Source: Diphasiastrum complanatum
Taxonomy: Eukaryota > Streptophyta > Lycopodiopsida > Lycopodiales > Lycopodiaceae
Length of the DNA: 64,000 nucleotides
Direction: 5' to 3'
Assembly (NCBI GenBank): GCA_029204225.1
Contig: CM055094.1
Span: forward strand, 15,316,928-15,380,927
The notes beneath the pieces are model-generated. The model did not search any database. It was not told where the DNA came from and was given only the letters and a program-made list of their open reading frames with translations. Positions 14,601 through 25,648 of this stretch are shown here, piece after piece (the stretch's first letter is position 1; each line of letters opens with the position of its first letter). The translations under genes were made by a program, and so were the position numbers.

Positions 14601-16673
14601 TCTTGCCAGTAAAGTTGGTTCTCCTACATGCAAGCACTAGGTAAACAAAGGTGGTTACTCTAGTGTTGCATGATTTTTAGATGAGGCTAGGTAGACAAGG
14701 CCTTCTATATGAATAGGGGACGGTGTTTTTGTATGACAAAATTTACTATAAGTTAGTCAAATTGTGAAGTACAAAGTTTTGTGACGTAAGAAGTTTTGTG
14801 TGCTCCACTAGGCTTGGTATACTACATTTTTGTAGATTAGCTTGACCTATGGTATTATTTTTCATTGCATCATCGTATATTCGACCTTATTTCATCATAA
14901 TGAAGCTCAAGGGTCATGCATGCATGAACATGTCCAAGAATGACCTAAAAGGGCTTATGGCCGATGCACATGACCGTGCATGCCAAATTTAGCCCTTTCT
15001 ATCCATGCATGTCTCTAGTCACATTTTCATGCAATGGATCCTAGCTTAAATGCATCATTGTAGGGTGGAGAGCAATTTTCAGAAATCTCATGGTTGTATC
15101 TTGAAAAATAAATGGCCCTTTTTGGTGCTATTCATTTACATCAGCTACACAAATAACGAACAGGAGAAACAAAACCTCGGAGCCACACAACGTAAAAGAT
15201 TCTCAACTAAAGAGCACTAAATAAAGCATACAAGTAAATACATAGTCTGCCTACAGACAAACCGTATCATATTTCAATCTTATTTGTAATGATACCAACA
15301 AACACGAGTTAATGGCACTATGCATACCTTGTAAACTGTAAGTGGACATCAAAAACCCATTCAGTTATGACAAAAGTCAAATCATTGTGTTAAGGGAAGA
15401 CCAAAAGTACATTCCCTTCATTGTTCTGTTAGACATTATAAAACAACTTTTTGCATTCACAAGCTCACACTTTGATTGTAATTCTTGATCAAGAATTCCC
15501 AAGTCTGATGGCAATTCTAAAAGAATGAAGGTAACACTGGCAGTGGTCATTTAATTAGACCTTCAATTCAACTTGGGATGAATAACCTATTCAACCACCA
15601 TGAACTAACATATAACAACATAAACTCTTGCTCAGAGTGCAAAACTACTGCTACATTTTCGTGGCATTTTGTCCAAAGAATCTTTTTGAATAATCTAAGA
15701 GGTAACTGTATAGTAGAACCGGTGGGCTCGAGCTGGGTTCCAGATGAAGCCGCGAAACCCAGCCAGTTGCACAGCGTCGTAGCTTTGTTTGGGTGAGCCG
15801 GTTTAGATCGTACAATTCGTTATGTCTATTAGCTTCTTGTGCTGAAGTTGGCAAAGTATTCAATTGTTTCGAGGCGGTTTCGGCCTGTAAATTAACAGGC
15901 TACTGTGCAGATATCAAAAATGCTAATCAACTCGTGGCGTACTAACCAACATGTGGTCGAAGCTACAGAAAGTCTCCAATAGCCGACAAGGAACTGTTAT
16001 GGGCTGTTCAACACTTTGCTGCTAAAAGTGTGCCCAGCATGGACCATGTTGTCCATAATCTTCCGCAGGCTGTTCCTGAAGCATAATGGACTGCTCATGA
16101 TGTAAAATGGGCTGTAAATGACCAAAAGAAGATGATTGAACCTGCTGTCCAACGTCTTCATCATAAAAGTTTGGCAAATTATCAAGAGATGCATCAACGA
16201 TGGTGTCATCAGAGCTGTCCCTCGAAGAGGTATGGGATGACATAGAAGATTCTTCAAGTAATGAAAAATTCTCTCCAATCAAATGCTCACTCTTAACACT
16301 TTGAACAAAAGTACTAATTGACACATGTTGACACCCTCCTCGATTAGTACAAAAAGGTTATAAAGAGTGCTTGAATTTAAAGAAAAAAACATTTGACCCA
16401 GGAAGGACAAAGTACATTACGTTAAAACAGCAAAAAATATGCATCAAAGAGTGGATCATCGCCATCACGAAGTTGCCACTGATAAAAGACGACGGGAAAA
16501 GGAAGAATGTTGAGACAGAGTAGGGAAGAGTGAGGAATGTACAGAAGCAAAACTTACCACCAGGATAAATGAATGTGGCGACTGAGCTTGGCCACCAAGA
16601 GGCATGAAAAGCAGAGCAAGAAGCAGTGTGCAGCAAGGGCGTTGATTGATCTCAGGGCACGCGGCCAAGTCAT
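11685..16673 (-). CDS. RING-type multi-membrane protein, transmembrane Fragile-X-F-associated family, 5' exons
   Basis: Three coding exons on the minus strand keep phase. Exon 1 (16673-16558) runs from ATG, MTWPRALRSINALAAHCFLL, to HIHLSW with donor GTAAGT. Exon 2 (12129-12039) reads WVFMPLWMFHAIVSRGRF then SLPAPLSPHGRN. Exon 3 (11769-~11685) reads WAPCHTVVAVPLLVAFELLL then CTYLDG. This matches in order the conserved N-terminus of plant proteins like Arabidopsis At1g68820/At1g18470 (recalled from memory), which have several membrane spans and a C-terminal C3HC4 RING finger, so they are presumed E3 ligases. The start is set at MTW because families begin there; an in-frame upstream ATG (16772) would add ~33 Ala/Ser-rich residues. 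Intron 1 is 4.4 kb. The 3' border of exon 3 is uncertain. The middle and RING exons are not in the window; the gene either continues to the left beyond the LINE/hAT cluster or is truncated. Confidence 0.78.
13132..13373. mobile_element. MITE 1, hAT-like, 242 bp
   Basis: The element is flanked by perfect 8-bp direct repeats TCACTAAG (13124-13131 and 13374-13381), the TSD length of hAT elements. The ends are inverted: CAAAGTACCTTGTGCC versus CAAAGTTCCAAGTGCC (reverse complement of the right end), 12 of 16 matching. Inside are palindromic GGTACGGCACC-type blocks at both ends, T/A-rich sequence and an (AAAT)n run near 13250-13274. There is no coding capacity. It lies in intron 1 of the RING-type gene. 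Confidence 0.85.
13382..15990. other. Intronic sequence, no feature recognised
   Basis: AT-rich intron 1 sequence with no TE domain, LTR or splice-framed exon that I can support. A GC-richer patch (15715-15800) has no recognised identity. Confidence 0.5.
16022..16372 (-). other. Unassigned Ser/Asp/Gln-rich ORF inside intron 1
   Basis: A minus-strand frame of ~100 codons reads SVKSEHLIGENFSLLEESS, SRDSSDDTIVDASLDNLP and EQPAEDYGQHG. The hydrophilic composition looks coding. It is preceded by another short open stretch (WQLRDGDDPLFDAYF at about 16480-16430). Neither fits the phase of exons 1 and 2 of the enclosing gene, which join without it. It could be a captured fragment or an alternative exon. 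Confidence 0.3.
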
Positions 16674-17090
16674 GGCCTGCCTGGGAGCAGCAGCAGAAGA
16701 AGAAGAAAGCATACTTGAAGCTGTTTGATCACCACCTGCTCCTGCTGCTGCCCATGCCACAACCGATAGCATTTTCTTTTCTCAATTGTTGGAGCAACAT
16801 CTCCGAAAAACCTCGTTGCTTTATCCAATCTCCTGCCTACAATGCAAGCAGAAATCCTGCAGCCTTTCAAGCAAACACAACGGAAGGAAGGCAAGCCAAA
16901 TTGACTTATCTTTTGCTGTTTGCGCTCCTGAATTATGCTTTTGGTCAGTCAGTTTGATCCTTCTTACCACATAATGATAGCAAATTCTTCCGCCATCTTT
17001 AAGATCATCACTCTCTCCAAGAATATCTTGCTACTTTACGTTGATAATGCAATTTCTTTCTAAAACCTCCTCCTCTCTGTTTCCGCCATC

Positions 17091-17093
<3 letters not shown>

Positions 17094-17137
<44 letters not shown>
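17094..17137 (+). repeat. (CT)n microsatellite
   Basis: About 44 bp of CT upstream of the RING-type gene (GA on its sense strand). No LINE 3' motif is next to it, so it is a plain promoter or 5'-UTR microsatellite. Confidence 0.9.
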
Positions 17138-17139
<2 letters not shown>

Positions 17140-17159
17140 CCTAAACCTAGATTCAGAGT

Positions 17160-17450
17160 ACCCTAACCCTAAACCTAAATACAAACAATGCTAACCCTGA
17201 GACTTGAGAGCCGCTGTTATAAATCGTACTTTGATGGATATCCACAGTTAGATATCTAGAAGGCTTTTAGATCTCGCCACGTGCTAGCATCTGGTCACTT
17301 ATATCTCCACGTGCCAGTGATCCAGTGGGAGAGTGAAACAGTTCTGTGCCATAAAGTACTGTCGATTACGAAGGAGCACCGTTGGATCTCTCTTTCCAGA
17401 TTCTGCCACGTTTCAAATTTCAAAGCGGGGTGGCCGTTTAATACGTGGCC
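17160..17450 (-). promoter_or_regulatory. Promoter-like region with telobox and G-boxes
   Basis: A telobox-like ACCCTAACCCTAAACCTAAA lies at 17160-17179. CACGTG G-box cores lie at 17278-17283 and 17308-17313, with a further ACGTGG core at 17443-17448. They are 0.5-0.8 kb upstream of the exon 1 ATG. G-boxes bind plant bZIP/bHLH factors, and teloboxes are common in plant promoters. Promoter function here is inferred. Confidence 0.5.
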
Positions 17451-17519
17451 TGTATCCAACGGTAATAAGTTCCAAATCTCACCGTCCCTTTGACAGCGCT
17501 TCCACCTCGACCGCGTAGC

Positions 17520-20248
17520 TTGGGCTCAAGAAAAAGCTGGAGTTAACGGCGACGTCAAGTGGACGTCGTTATCGTCGAGTGGGGTTTGTCGGATTCCTTT
17601 TTGTGATGCCGCCGAAAATGACGTCCGAAATTGGCCGCCAGGGACACCGGCTATTACCCGTCGCACCATTCCTAACTCGCTTCCCTGGATTTCTTGTGAG
17701 GTTGATCCGGGAAGATCCGGTTTCTAGAATATCCCCATTATAACTATTATTTTTATATATACATCTTATAATTAAAAATAATTATAATCTACTATAAATT
17801 ATAATATATAATCATAATAAAACATTATACTTATATAAAAGTTTGGATAATTCCATAAAGCAAATTATTGACTAATTCCAAATGTTTTTCTTGCTTGTAC
17901 ATAGGCATATAATATGGTTTTTGAGGATTTTATATGTGATGGGTACATTTGATGGGATGAGGGTGTAGGAGACCCTTACTTCAATAGCACCTTTGTCACT
18001 TGGATGGGATGAGGCATCATGAGGGTGTTTTGAAGCATTTGTGAGGAGTGATATCACCACATGGCATCACTTGGTTGGTTAAGAACAGCCCAGTTGTGAG
18101 CCATAGCAAGGCTTTTATAATCTCAGTCATAGATTTATAAATGCTATGTACTAGGTATTTGTCATCCAACGGTGGGTTACTTGCTATAGCCACCCTTGCC
18201 GCTCCCCATGTTAAAGAACTTATGACACGACCTGTGTTGCAAAATGGCTTCTAGGTGATGCAAAATCCATTCTACACAATTGGCTACTCATGGATTTGGA
18301 GCCCCAAGTGTCACATAGTTTTGCCATATAAACCTCACAACTTTGGATAGAGAAAGCAAGTCCTAACCATAGCGTCACTTGCAATTTGTGGGAATTTTTT
18401 TAAGAAGTAATATCAGGTGTTTCCAAAAACATGAATCTAATCTCCACTCAAATCAACAATTTGAAAGTGGTGCTAAAATTGACCAAAAAGTTGGAGATGG
18501 TATCAAGGGTGGATTCACACTACTTGCAATTCTACTTGCATGAGTCTTTTCTTTTATCTCTCATTTGAGTGAGCTCTCCTCCTTTCTTCCACACAAGAAC
18601 ACCCTAGTTTCGTATTGATACCTAGTGAGTTTTATTTGAAATTACATTTGTGATTTGGTATATTTTTATTAAGCTCGTTGCGGCAAGTCAACATGTCAGA
18701 CAATAGGCTTGGGTCCAAAAATGGACTTGAGTTGTGCTATGTTGCACAAAGACTCTACCACCAATGTTGAGCAAATGTCATTATATTACCAATTGGTTCC
18801 ATAGTACTATTTTTGATACCAATCAAGTATCAATACATAACTTCTCTATGAGTTGTAGGCTAGTATAAGGTAGACTAGTACTTAAGAATGATATCAAGTA
18901 GCAATCAACCCATGTACGAATAATTATTACAATTAGCAAGCAGGTGGAAAAAGGGAGGGCAAAGAAGGGGGGGGGTGGGGGGGGGGGGGGTAGATTATTG
19001 TGCCAATGTACTTCTAAGTGAATACATATCCCAAGGCACATTCTTTTGTTTTCTCTTACAGCCTTTAATTACATATCTTTAATTACATATAGAGATGAAC
19101 CAAAAGGAGGACAGATTTGTTGCAAAACATTTCTATGGGGGCTTTTTTTTGTAATGAAAAATAATACACACAACAACTGAGGACCATTGACGTAGCCACC
19201 TCAAGTATGAATATAGTTCATACCATGCGCACGGTTCCTTTTTTCTCCATAGTCCATGTATTGCCTTGGATACGCCTTAGCCAAAACTAGCCTAGGTCGT
19301 AATGCCAAGCAACCCCATCCCAAGGCGACAAGTATTTGCCCTAAAATCGCAAGGGCTTGTATCAGCTCGAGTAGGTTCTTTCACACCCCTAAAAAAGAAT
19401 TGTTGTATGGGCCTCCTAGAAAGAACTCAAGAGCATCAAATCAATCAATTGTGGAATGCTTCAAAGTTACTCTACTTACACTATAATAGATGCCCTCACG
19501 AGAAATTTCCAAGGGACAATCAAATTAAGTCTATGCCCCACCACTTGGTTACCATCCCAATTAGTCTCAGCTTATCCACTAATAAATGAAAATAAAAACA
19601 TGACACTTCAACAAATGTTTATGCAAAATTGGGTGCCTCTTGATGAGAAGAATCGAGTGATGCAACAGTGGATAGGCCTCAAAGCATGGAAATTGGTCGG
19701 TACAAGAGTATGTGGATCGATACAAAGAGGCATTGCTGAGAATCCCTAAGGAAGTACCTATGTATTTATAGGTGTTCCATGGTAGTTGATACCAGTCGTG
19801 TATATATATACCTATGCAAGGCATCTCCAGACTCCCATTGTGCCACACATGTTGGCAGGTGGGAATAAACGGAAAGCTAACAACACTAACAGGTTCACAA
19901 CGCTGACATCATGCAACCTTCATGCTTGATGGTAAGGCGTTGCAGGGTGGCGACATTAGGTCTACCAGGGCTTCAGCTTCCCTCTCTTTGCACCACACAT
20001 TGGCAATATTAAAAGAATTGTAGTAGAGCTAAATGTTGAACGTTGCCTCTTTCTTAATATGTCTCAACGCAAATTTTAAAAGATTGGACAATGGCGATTG
20101 AGTTGTGGAGAGCCCTAGTATACAATGTAAAATTTAAAATCAATTTCTCTTTCCAACTTGAATGGTTATAATTTTGTTGCTCTGTAAATATGGAGCCCTC
20201 CTGAGTGCAACCCAAAAATATGGAGCTCTTTTTTACTGGAATATGAAA
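17520..20248. other. AT-rich intergenic region with a poly(G) tract
   Basis: No gene is seen. A 24-bp G-rich homopolymer run (18967-18990, one T) is followed by TAGATTATTGTGCCAATG. Confidence 0.6.
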
Positions 20249-20282
20249 GTATGAAGAGCGGCTTAGTTATATGCGTATGAAG
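20249..20282. repeat. 26-bp tandem duplication split by the copia insertion
   Basis: The unit GTATGAAGAGCGGCTTAG followed by TTATATGC is complete at 20249-20274. A second, identical copy starts at 20275, is interrupted by the element at 20283, and resumes at 25631-25648. The 5 bp TGAAG (20278-20282) is the target-site duplication, repeated at 25626-25630. Confidence 0.9.
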
Positions 20283-20544
20283 TGTTAGAAATCAATGATC
20301 AACTTCATTGTTATTGTTTACGATGCACATTAATGTTGACAGCTGTGACCAACTGTCAATAGCCGTAGGCTAGTCTATTAGTCTACTCGTAGGTTTTCTC
20401 TCTCTATCAGGGTTCAGGGTTTACTTGTACATTTTACATTCTATATGAGTTAGTGCGATAGTGTGACAGTGTGTGTTCTTCTTCCACCTTCTTGTGGTGA
20501 TTGCATATGGTGAATGCTTGATGTTGCATATCTAATTCTTGACA
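20283..20544 (+). repeat. 5' LTR of copia element
   Basis: 262 bp, TG...CA ends. It is followed at once by the PBS. Confidence 0.95.
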
Positions 20545-20556
20545 TGGTATCAGAGC
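20545..20556 (+). promoter_or_regulatory. Primer binding site, initiator tRNA-Met
   Basis: TGGTATCAGAGC directly abuts the LTR. This is the standard plant copia PBS, complementary to the 3' end of initiator methionine tRNA, where minus-strand DNA synthesis starts. Confidence 0.93.
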
Positions 20557-21102
20557 AGCGATAGTCCTGCGTGCCTGATCAGTGGATACAGCTTGTCACA
20601 AGCTCCACAACGAAGTGAGAAAGTCCTTCACGGGAGGTGAAAGCTTGGAGAGACAGAAACGGCTGGAAGAAATTCTTCTTTGGTGTATTTTGTAGGGTTG
20701 GAGCTCAGAATCATCAGTGGGGAACGAAAGCACAGTCCCGGAGGCATCAGAAAGGCCAAGGCAGCATCAGAGAGATTGAAAATCTGTTGAGGGGGGGAGA
20801 TTTTTACAATACTTCCTAGTTATTGTGGAAAGTGCTATTTGTGTGAGAGGTTGCCAAGAAATTTCTCATTTGTCTATTTGGAGTACCGCAAATCACACTA
20901 GACAGTGTCTAGTACTACCATTCAGAGTTAGAAGGCTTCATACTTTTCACATTACTGATCTCTGTCTTTTGAACGATCACACATTTCGAAATCTTTGCAA
21001 AGGGAAGGCAGCGTAGCCGTCGCGCCAAAGTGGAGAATCTAGAATATTCCCTCTAAAAGTTCTTATATTCCCTCTATTTTTAATCTTTTCCATTCCAATA
21101 TT

Positions 21103-21377
21103 GGATCGACATGCCAGAGGTAGGAAAAATCTTGAGCAGTCGTACATCCGCGCATCATACAGATATAGCATATCCGTATCAATATCGGATCGACGCGCCA
21201 GAGGTAAAGAAAACCAAGAGCAATCGTACATCCGCACGTCATACCGATATCACATATCAGTACCAATATCGGAGTGACGCGCCAGAGGTAAAGAGAATCC
21301 CGAGTAGTCGTGCACCCGCACGTCGTACCGATATCAGGAGTACAACCAAAAAATTTACAATTCTGTGGTGTGAATAA
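21103..21377 (+). repeat. 84-bp triplication in the leader, open as an 88-codon ORF
   Basis: GGATCGAC/GGAGTGAC anchors fall at 21103, 21187 and 21271, an exact 84-bp period; the third unit is partial. Because 84 is a multiple of three, an ATG frame (21111-21377) reads through all copies as a 28-residue repeat with core DAPEVKKTKSNRTSARHTDI. It ends 30 bp before the gag ATG at 21408. The encoded peptide is basic and unlike gag. It may be a leader uORF or just a neutral tandem repeat. Confidence 0.8.
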
Positions 21378-21407
21378 ATTTTGTGATCCAGACTCATCTA
21401 TCCAGTA

Positions 21408-22817
21408 ATGGCAACTCTAAGCGAGAGTGTTCTTAATGAGTCAAGCAAATTGGAAGGTGCCGGCAACTATGCAATTTGGAAATTCAAACTGAAGAACATT
21501 TTGATGGAAAAGGAGCTATGGGAGATCGTGACAGGTGAAGAGACAAGGCCAGTGATTGAAGAAGATCAGCGGGAATTTGATAGGAGAAGACGGAAAGCCC
21601 AAAATGTCATCAACTTTTTAGTTAGAGATGCAATTATTCCCTATATTTCAAATTCAGAAGGACCAAAAGAAACGTGGGATACATTGAAGGCATTGTTTGA
21701 AACGACAAATACATCTCGAATACTATTTTTAAAGACAAAATTGCATACATTGCAGATGGATGATAGTGCAACTATTGCTGATCACATACTGAAGATCAAA
21801 GAGATCCGTGATCAATTAGCAGTAGTTGGAGAGCGAGTACAAGATCGTGAGATCGTGCAATTGACATTGAATAGTCTGAGTGAGTCACATCAGATGTTTG
21901 TGACGAGTATAGCCACAAGAGAAAATCTTCCAACCTATGAAGAACTAGGTGGATTGCTTCTGCAAGAAGAGCAACATCAAGAGAACTTGAATCATCGTAA
22001 CAGGAGCTATGATCAAGCTCTTGCAGTTAGAGGACGAGGTGGAAGATTTGGCCATGGAAAGTATCAATCGAGAGGAGGAAACTCAAGCCGAGGATCATTT
22101 CAACAATTTCATGAGCAAGTCAATGATATTCTGAATCGAGGTAATTGGAATCAAGACCGAGGTCAAGGACGCGGCTATTCAAGACAAAGTAAACCTGGAA
22201 ATTGTAGGTACTGCAACAAAGATGATCAATATAAAGATGACACAGGTGATAGTTCAAAATTGTTCATTACAACATTAATGACAAGTGATGAAGCCAAGGA
22301 TACCTGGTACATTGATAGTGGTGCATCCAAGCACATGACTTCAAGAAAAGAGTGGTTTTCAGAACTTAAGAAAACTGACAATGGTGATGAAGTTGGACAA
22401 GCTGATGGCAAATTGCTATCTGTTAAAGGAGTTGGAGTGGTACCAGTGAAGTTAGCCAATGGGAAGATAAAGCATATAAGCGATGTGCAATATGTACCTG
22501 GCTTAGCTAACGATCTACTATCTTTGGGGACGATGGCTGATCAACAACTCAAGGTTGAGTTTGACAGTGACAAATGTCTTGTCAAAGACATCAAGAATCA
22601 CTACAAAGTGATTGCTACAGGAGCTAGAGTCAACAAGAATCGACTCTACAAATTGAATGCGAGATCTTTTACTCAAGCTATGGTAAGCACTGTTGATAGT
22701 CGAAGTGATCTTTGGCATCAAAGCTTTGGTCATATCAGTGCTCAAAGCTTGCAAATCCTTAAAAGAGGTAATCTAGTTGTTGGATTGCCTGATATCTCTT
22801 TTGAAGGAAAAATGTGA
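21408..22817 (+). pseudogene. copia gag, protease and start of integrase
   Basis: The gag part begins MATLSESVLNESSKLEGAGN, then NYAIWKFKLKNILMEKELWE and the UBN2-type region through SRILFLKTKLHTLQMDD. An RGG-rich stretch follows. The zinc knuckle CRYCNK is cut short: His and the last Cys are missing, and sequence jumps to the protease (WYIDSGASKHMT, with catalytic DSG). The pre-integrase zinc region starts at LWHQSFGHISAQSL (the His pair). The frame ends with TGA at 22815 just before the expected Cys pair, which continues in the next frame (KCEGCILRKQ). Confidence 0.9.
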
Positions 22818-23791
22818 GGGTTGCATTTTGAGAAAACAGCATAGAGAGAGAGATTTCCCAAAGATGGAGCAAGAAGAGCCAATGGCATTCTTGATCTTGT
22901 TCATAGTGATCTGTGTGGACCAATACAAACTAGGTCCATTAGTGGTTGTTACTATTTCATCACATTCATTGATGACTATAGTAGACATATCTGGATTTAT
23001 TGCATAAGCAAGAAATTTGATGCTTTTTCCAGGTTTAGAGAGTTCAAGGCTCTAGTTGAAAAACAAACAGGTTGCTATATTAAGACCCTCAGATCAGATG
23101 GTGGTGGTGAGTATTTTTCAACAGAGTTTATAAATTTCTGCAAGGATCAGGGGATCAAGAGACAAACCACTACACCCTATTCACCACAACAGAACGAAAA
23201 AACAGATCCATTGTGGAGATGGCTAGGGCAATGCTTAAGAGCAAGGGTTTGCCAAATACTTTTTGGGCAGAAGCATGCAATACAGCTACTCATATCTTGA
23301 ATCGGTGTCCTACGAAGTCCGTGGAGGGTAAGACACCTTACGAAGCTTTTACTGGAAAGAAACCTAATGTTTCTCATTTACGAATATTTGGTTGTGATGC
23401 TTACGCTCATGTACCTGATGAAAAACAAAAGAAGCTGGATGCAAAAGCTGTTAAATGTATTTTCCTTGGATATGATGAAAGAGCCAAGGCATACAGGATG
23501 TATGACATAGATGCACAAAAGATCGTGATTTCCAGAGATGCTACTTTTGATGAGATGGGTCAAAATGACCAAATAAAATTGACAATTGATCCCTTTGATG
23601 ATAAAGCTAAAATGCAAGCGAAGAAAGAAGCTGGTGTCGATATGGAAGAGCCAATGAAAAAAGACAGGGTCAATAATGAGATTCCTAGGAGAGTGTCTAA
23701 GTGGTACTTGTCAGTAACAAGTGATGCTAATAAGGGAGATACTCCCGAATCAAGTGAGCAGGGAGAGCTTAGAAGATCAAGTAGAAATTGA
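22818..23791 (+). pseudogene. copia integrase core, frameshifted
   Basis: Parts of the DDE integrase lie in different frames: the HSDLCGPIQT block (first Asp) near 22905, TLRSDGGGEYF (second Asp) near 23090, and TPYSPQQNE (Glu region) near 23175. A one-base loss near 23200 moves the frame to MARAMLKSKGLPNTFWAEA. RIFGCDAYAHVPDEK and CIFLGYDERAKAYR follow in the C-terminal part. The frame ends at 23791. Confidence 0.9.
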
Positions 23792-25369
23792 AAACCTCTT
23801 GCAAGATTAGATATGAATCTAGTCCTAATGGGTTCTGTGCTCAAGGCTCAGGAACCAAAAACTTTTGATAAAGCAAAGGAACACAAGGAGTGGCGTGAAG
23901 TTATGGAAACAGAAATAGATGCTATATCGAAAAATAGGACGTGGAACTTGGTTAGGCAACTTGATGGTATCAAATATGGAACTGATGGGCAACTCAATAA
24001 GTATAAAGCACGGTTGCTTGCGAGAGGATTTGAGTAGCAGGAAGGTATTGATTTTGAAGAAACCTTCACACCCGTAGCTAAGATGGTAACTATATGTTCT
24101 ATCATTGCTATTTATGCTTTCTATGGTTGGAAGATCCAGTAAATGGACGTTAAATCTGCTTTTCTTAGTGGAGTGCTGGATGAAGAGGTGTACTTAGTAC
24201 AACCTCAAGGATTTGTTGAGCCAGGGAGAGAGCATCTCGTTTGTAAGCTCAACAAAGCCATTTATGGATTGAAGCAAGCACCACAGGCATGGTACTCTTG
24301 CATTGATGAACACTTCAAGCGAAGGGGAATGATAAAGAGTGATGCTGATCCTAATCTTTACATTCTAAGACAAGATTCAGATATAGTGTTCATTGTGTTG
24401 TACGTGGATGATTTGATTATTACAGGAAGTAATGAGAGCTTAATTGATGAAATAAAATCAGATCTTTCCAAAGCTTTTAACATGAGTGATCTAGGATTGA
24501 TGCACTATTGTCTTGGCATTGAAGTATGGCAAAAGGAAGACATGGTCTTTCTTACACAAAGCAAATATGCACGAGATTTGCTTTATAAGTTCAATATGCA
24601 AGATTGTAAGCCTTTGAGTACACCTATGGATGTCAACATGAAGCTTACTGCATATGATGAATCTGAAAAAGTGGATGCTTATTTGTATAGACAGTTGGTG
24701 GGTAGTTTGATTTATTTGACACACACACGACCTGATATTTCTTATGTTGTTGGTGTTGTTAGTCGATTTATGCAAGATCCTAGTCAAGCACACTGGAAGT
24801 CTGCTAAACGTATTCTTAGATACATTCGAGGGACATTGAATTTTGGTTTGAAGTATGATCAGCCTGAAATGCCAATGTTGGTAGGTTATACAGATGCCGA
24901 TTGGGTAGGTAATATTGACGACAGAAGGTCTACAAGTGGTCATACATTCAGTTATGGTATAACTGCAATTTCATGGAGCAGCAAAAAGCAACCTACAGTA
25001 GCCTTATCATCGACGGAAGCTGAATATCGAGCACTCAGCAATGCTACACAAGAAGTGGTATGGTTACGAAGATTGCTTGTGGATTTAGGTCAACCACAGG
25101 TGGATGCGACTACTATATCTTGCGATAATCAAAGTTGCATTCACCTTGCCAAAAATCCAGTTTTACATGCTCGAACCAAGCACATCGAAATACACTACCA
25201 TTTTGTTCAAGAGAAAATTCTTGATGGAGCCACTGATCTTGTTTTTTGTGAATCTGAAGATCAAAAGGCAGATATTTTTACTAAGTCATTAGGTAGATGT
25301 AAATTTGAGAGGTTTTGTACTCTATTAGGGATAGAAAAATGTAATTTTATCATTGAGGGAGAGTGTTAG
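23792..25369 (+). pseudogene. copia reverse transcriptase and RNase H
   Basis: The RT begins near EWREVMETEIDAISKNRTWN, with a short deletion before QLDGIKYGTDGQLNKYKARL. Stops interrupt at GFE*Q and at IQ*MDVKSAFLSG. From 24143 a 408-codon frame is clean: KAIYGLKQAPQAWY, LYVDDLIITG (YVDD catalytic pair), RQLVGSLIYLTHTRPDISY, and RNase H VGYTDADWVGN, SSTEAEYRAL and ARTKHIEIHYHFV. It ends 15 bp before the 3' LTR. Confidence 0.93.
25352..25363 (+). promoter_or_regulatory. Polypurine tract of copia element
   Basis: The purine-rich GAGGGAGAG lies directly before the 3' LTR and would prime plus-strand synthesis. Confidence 0.75.
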
Positions 25370-25625
25370 AAATCAATGATAAACTTCATTGTTACTGTTT
25401 ACGATGCACATTAATGTTAACAGTTGTGACCAGATGTCAATAGCCATAGGCTAGTCTATTAGTCTACTCGTAGGTTCTCTCTCTCTATCAGGGTTCAGGG
25501 TTTACTTGTACATTTTACATTCTGTATGAGTTACTGCGATAGTGTGACAGTGTGTGTTCTTCTTCCGCCTTCTTGTGGTGATTGCTTATGGTGAATGCTT
25601 GATGTTGCATATCTAATTCTTGACA
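25364..25625 (+). repeat. 3' LTR of copia element
   Basis: 262 bp, same ends as the 5' LTR, followed by TSD TGAAG (25626-25630). Confidence 0.95.
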
Positions 25626-25648
25626 TGAAGAGCGGCTTAGTTATATGC

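Larger units (their letters stand above)
20283..25625 (+). mobile_element. Ty1/copia LTR retrotransposon, complete but inactivated
   Basis: Both LTRs are 262 bp and start TGTTAG and end TTGACA. The TSD is TGAAG. The PBS, polypurine tract and the order gag-protease-integrase-RT-RNase H are those of Pseudoviridae. By eye the LTRs differ at about 12 of 262 positions, so the insertion is not recent. The internal region is broken by a lost zinc-knuckle half, frameshifts in integrase and stops at 23789, about 24035 and about 24140. Confidence 0.96.

Noticed and set aside
16554-16772. Start of the RING-type protein at the upstream ATG (16772)
   Set aside because: Family members begin at the MTW/MSW position; the extra 33 residues are low-complexity Ala/Ser.
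17094-17137. LINE insertion at this (CT)n and at 56417-56501
   Set aside because: Neither array has the ACATTAATAAAG-type end or LINE coding sequence nearby.
24491-24943. 150-codon minus-strand ORF
   Set aside because: Shadow of copia RT on the plus strand.
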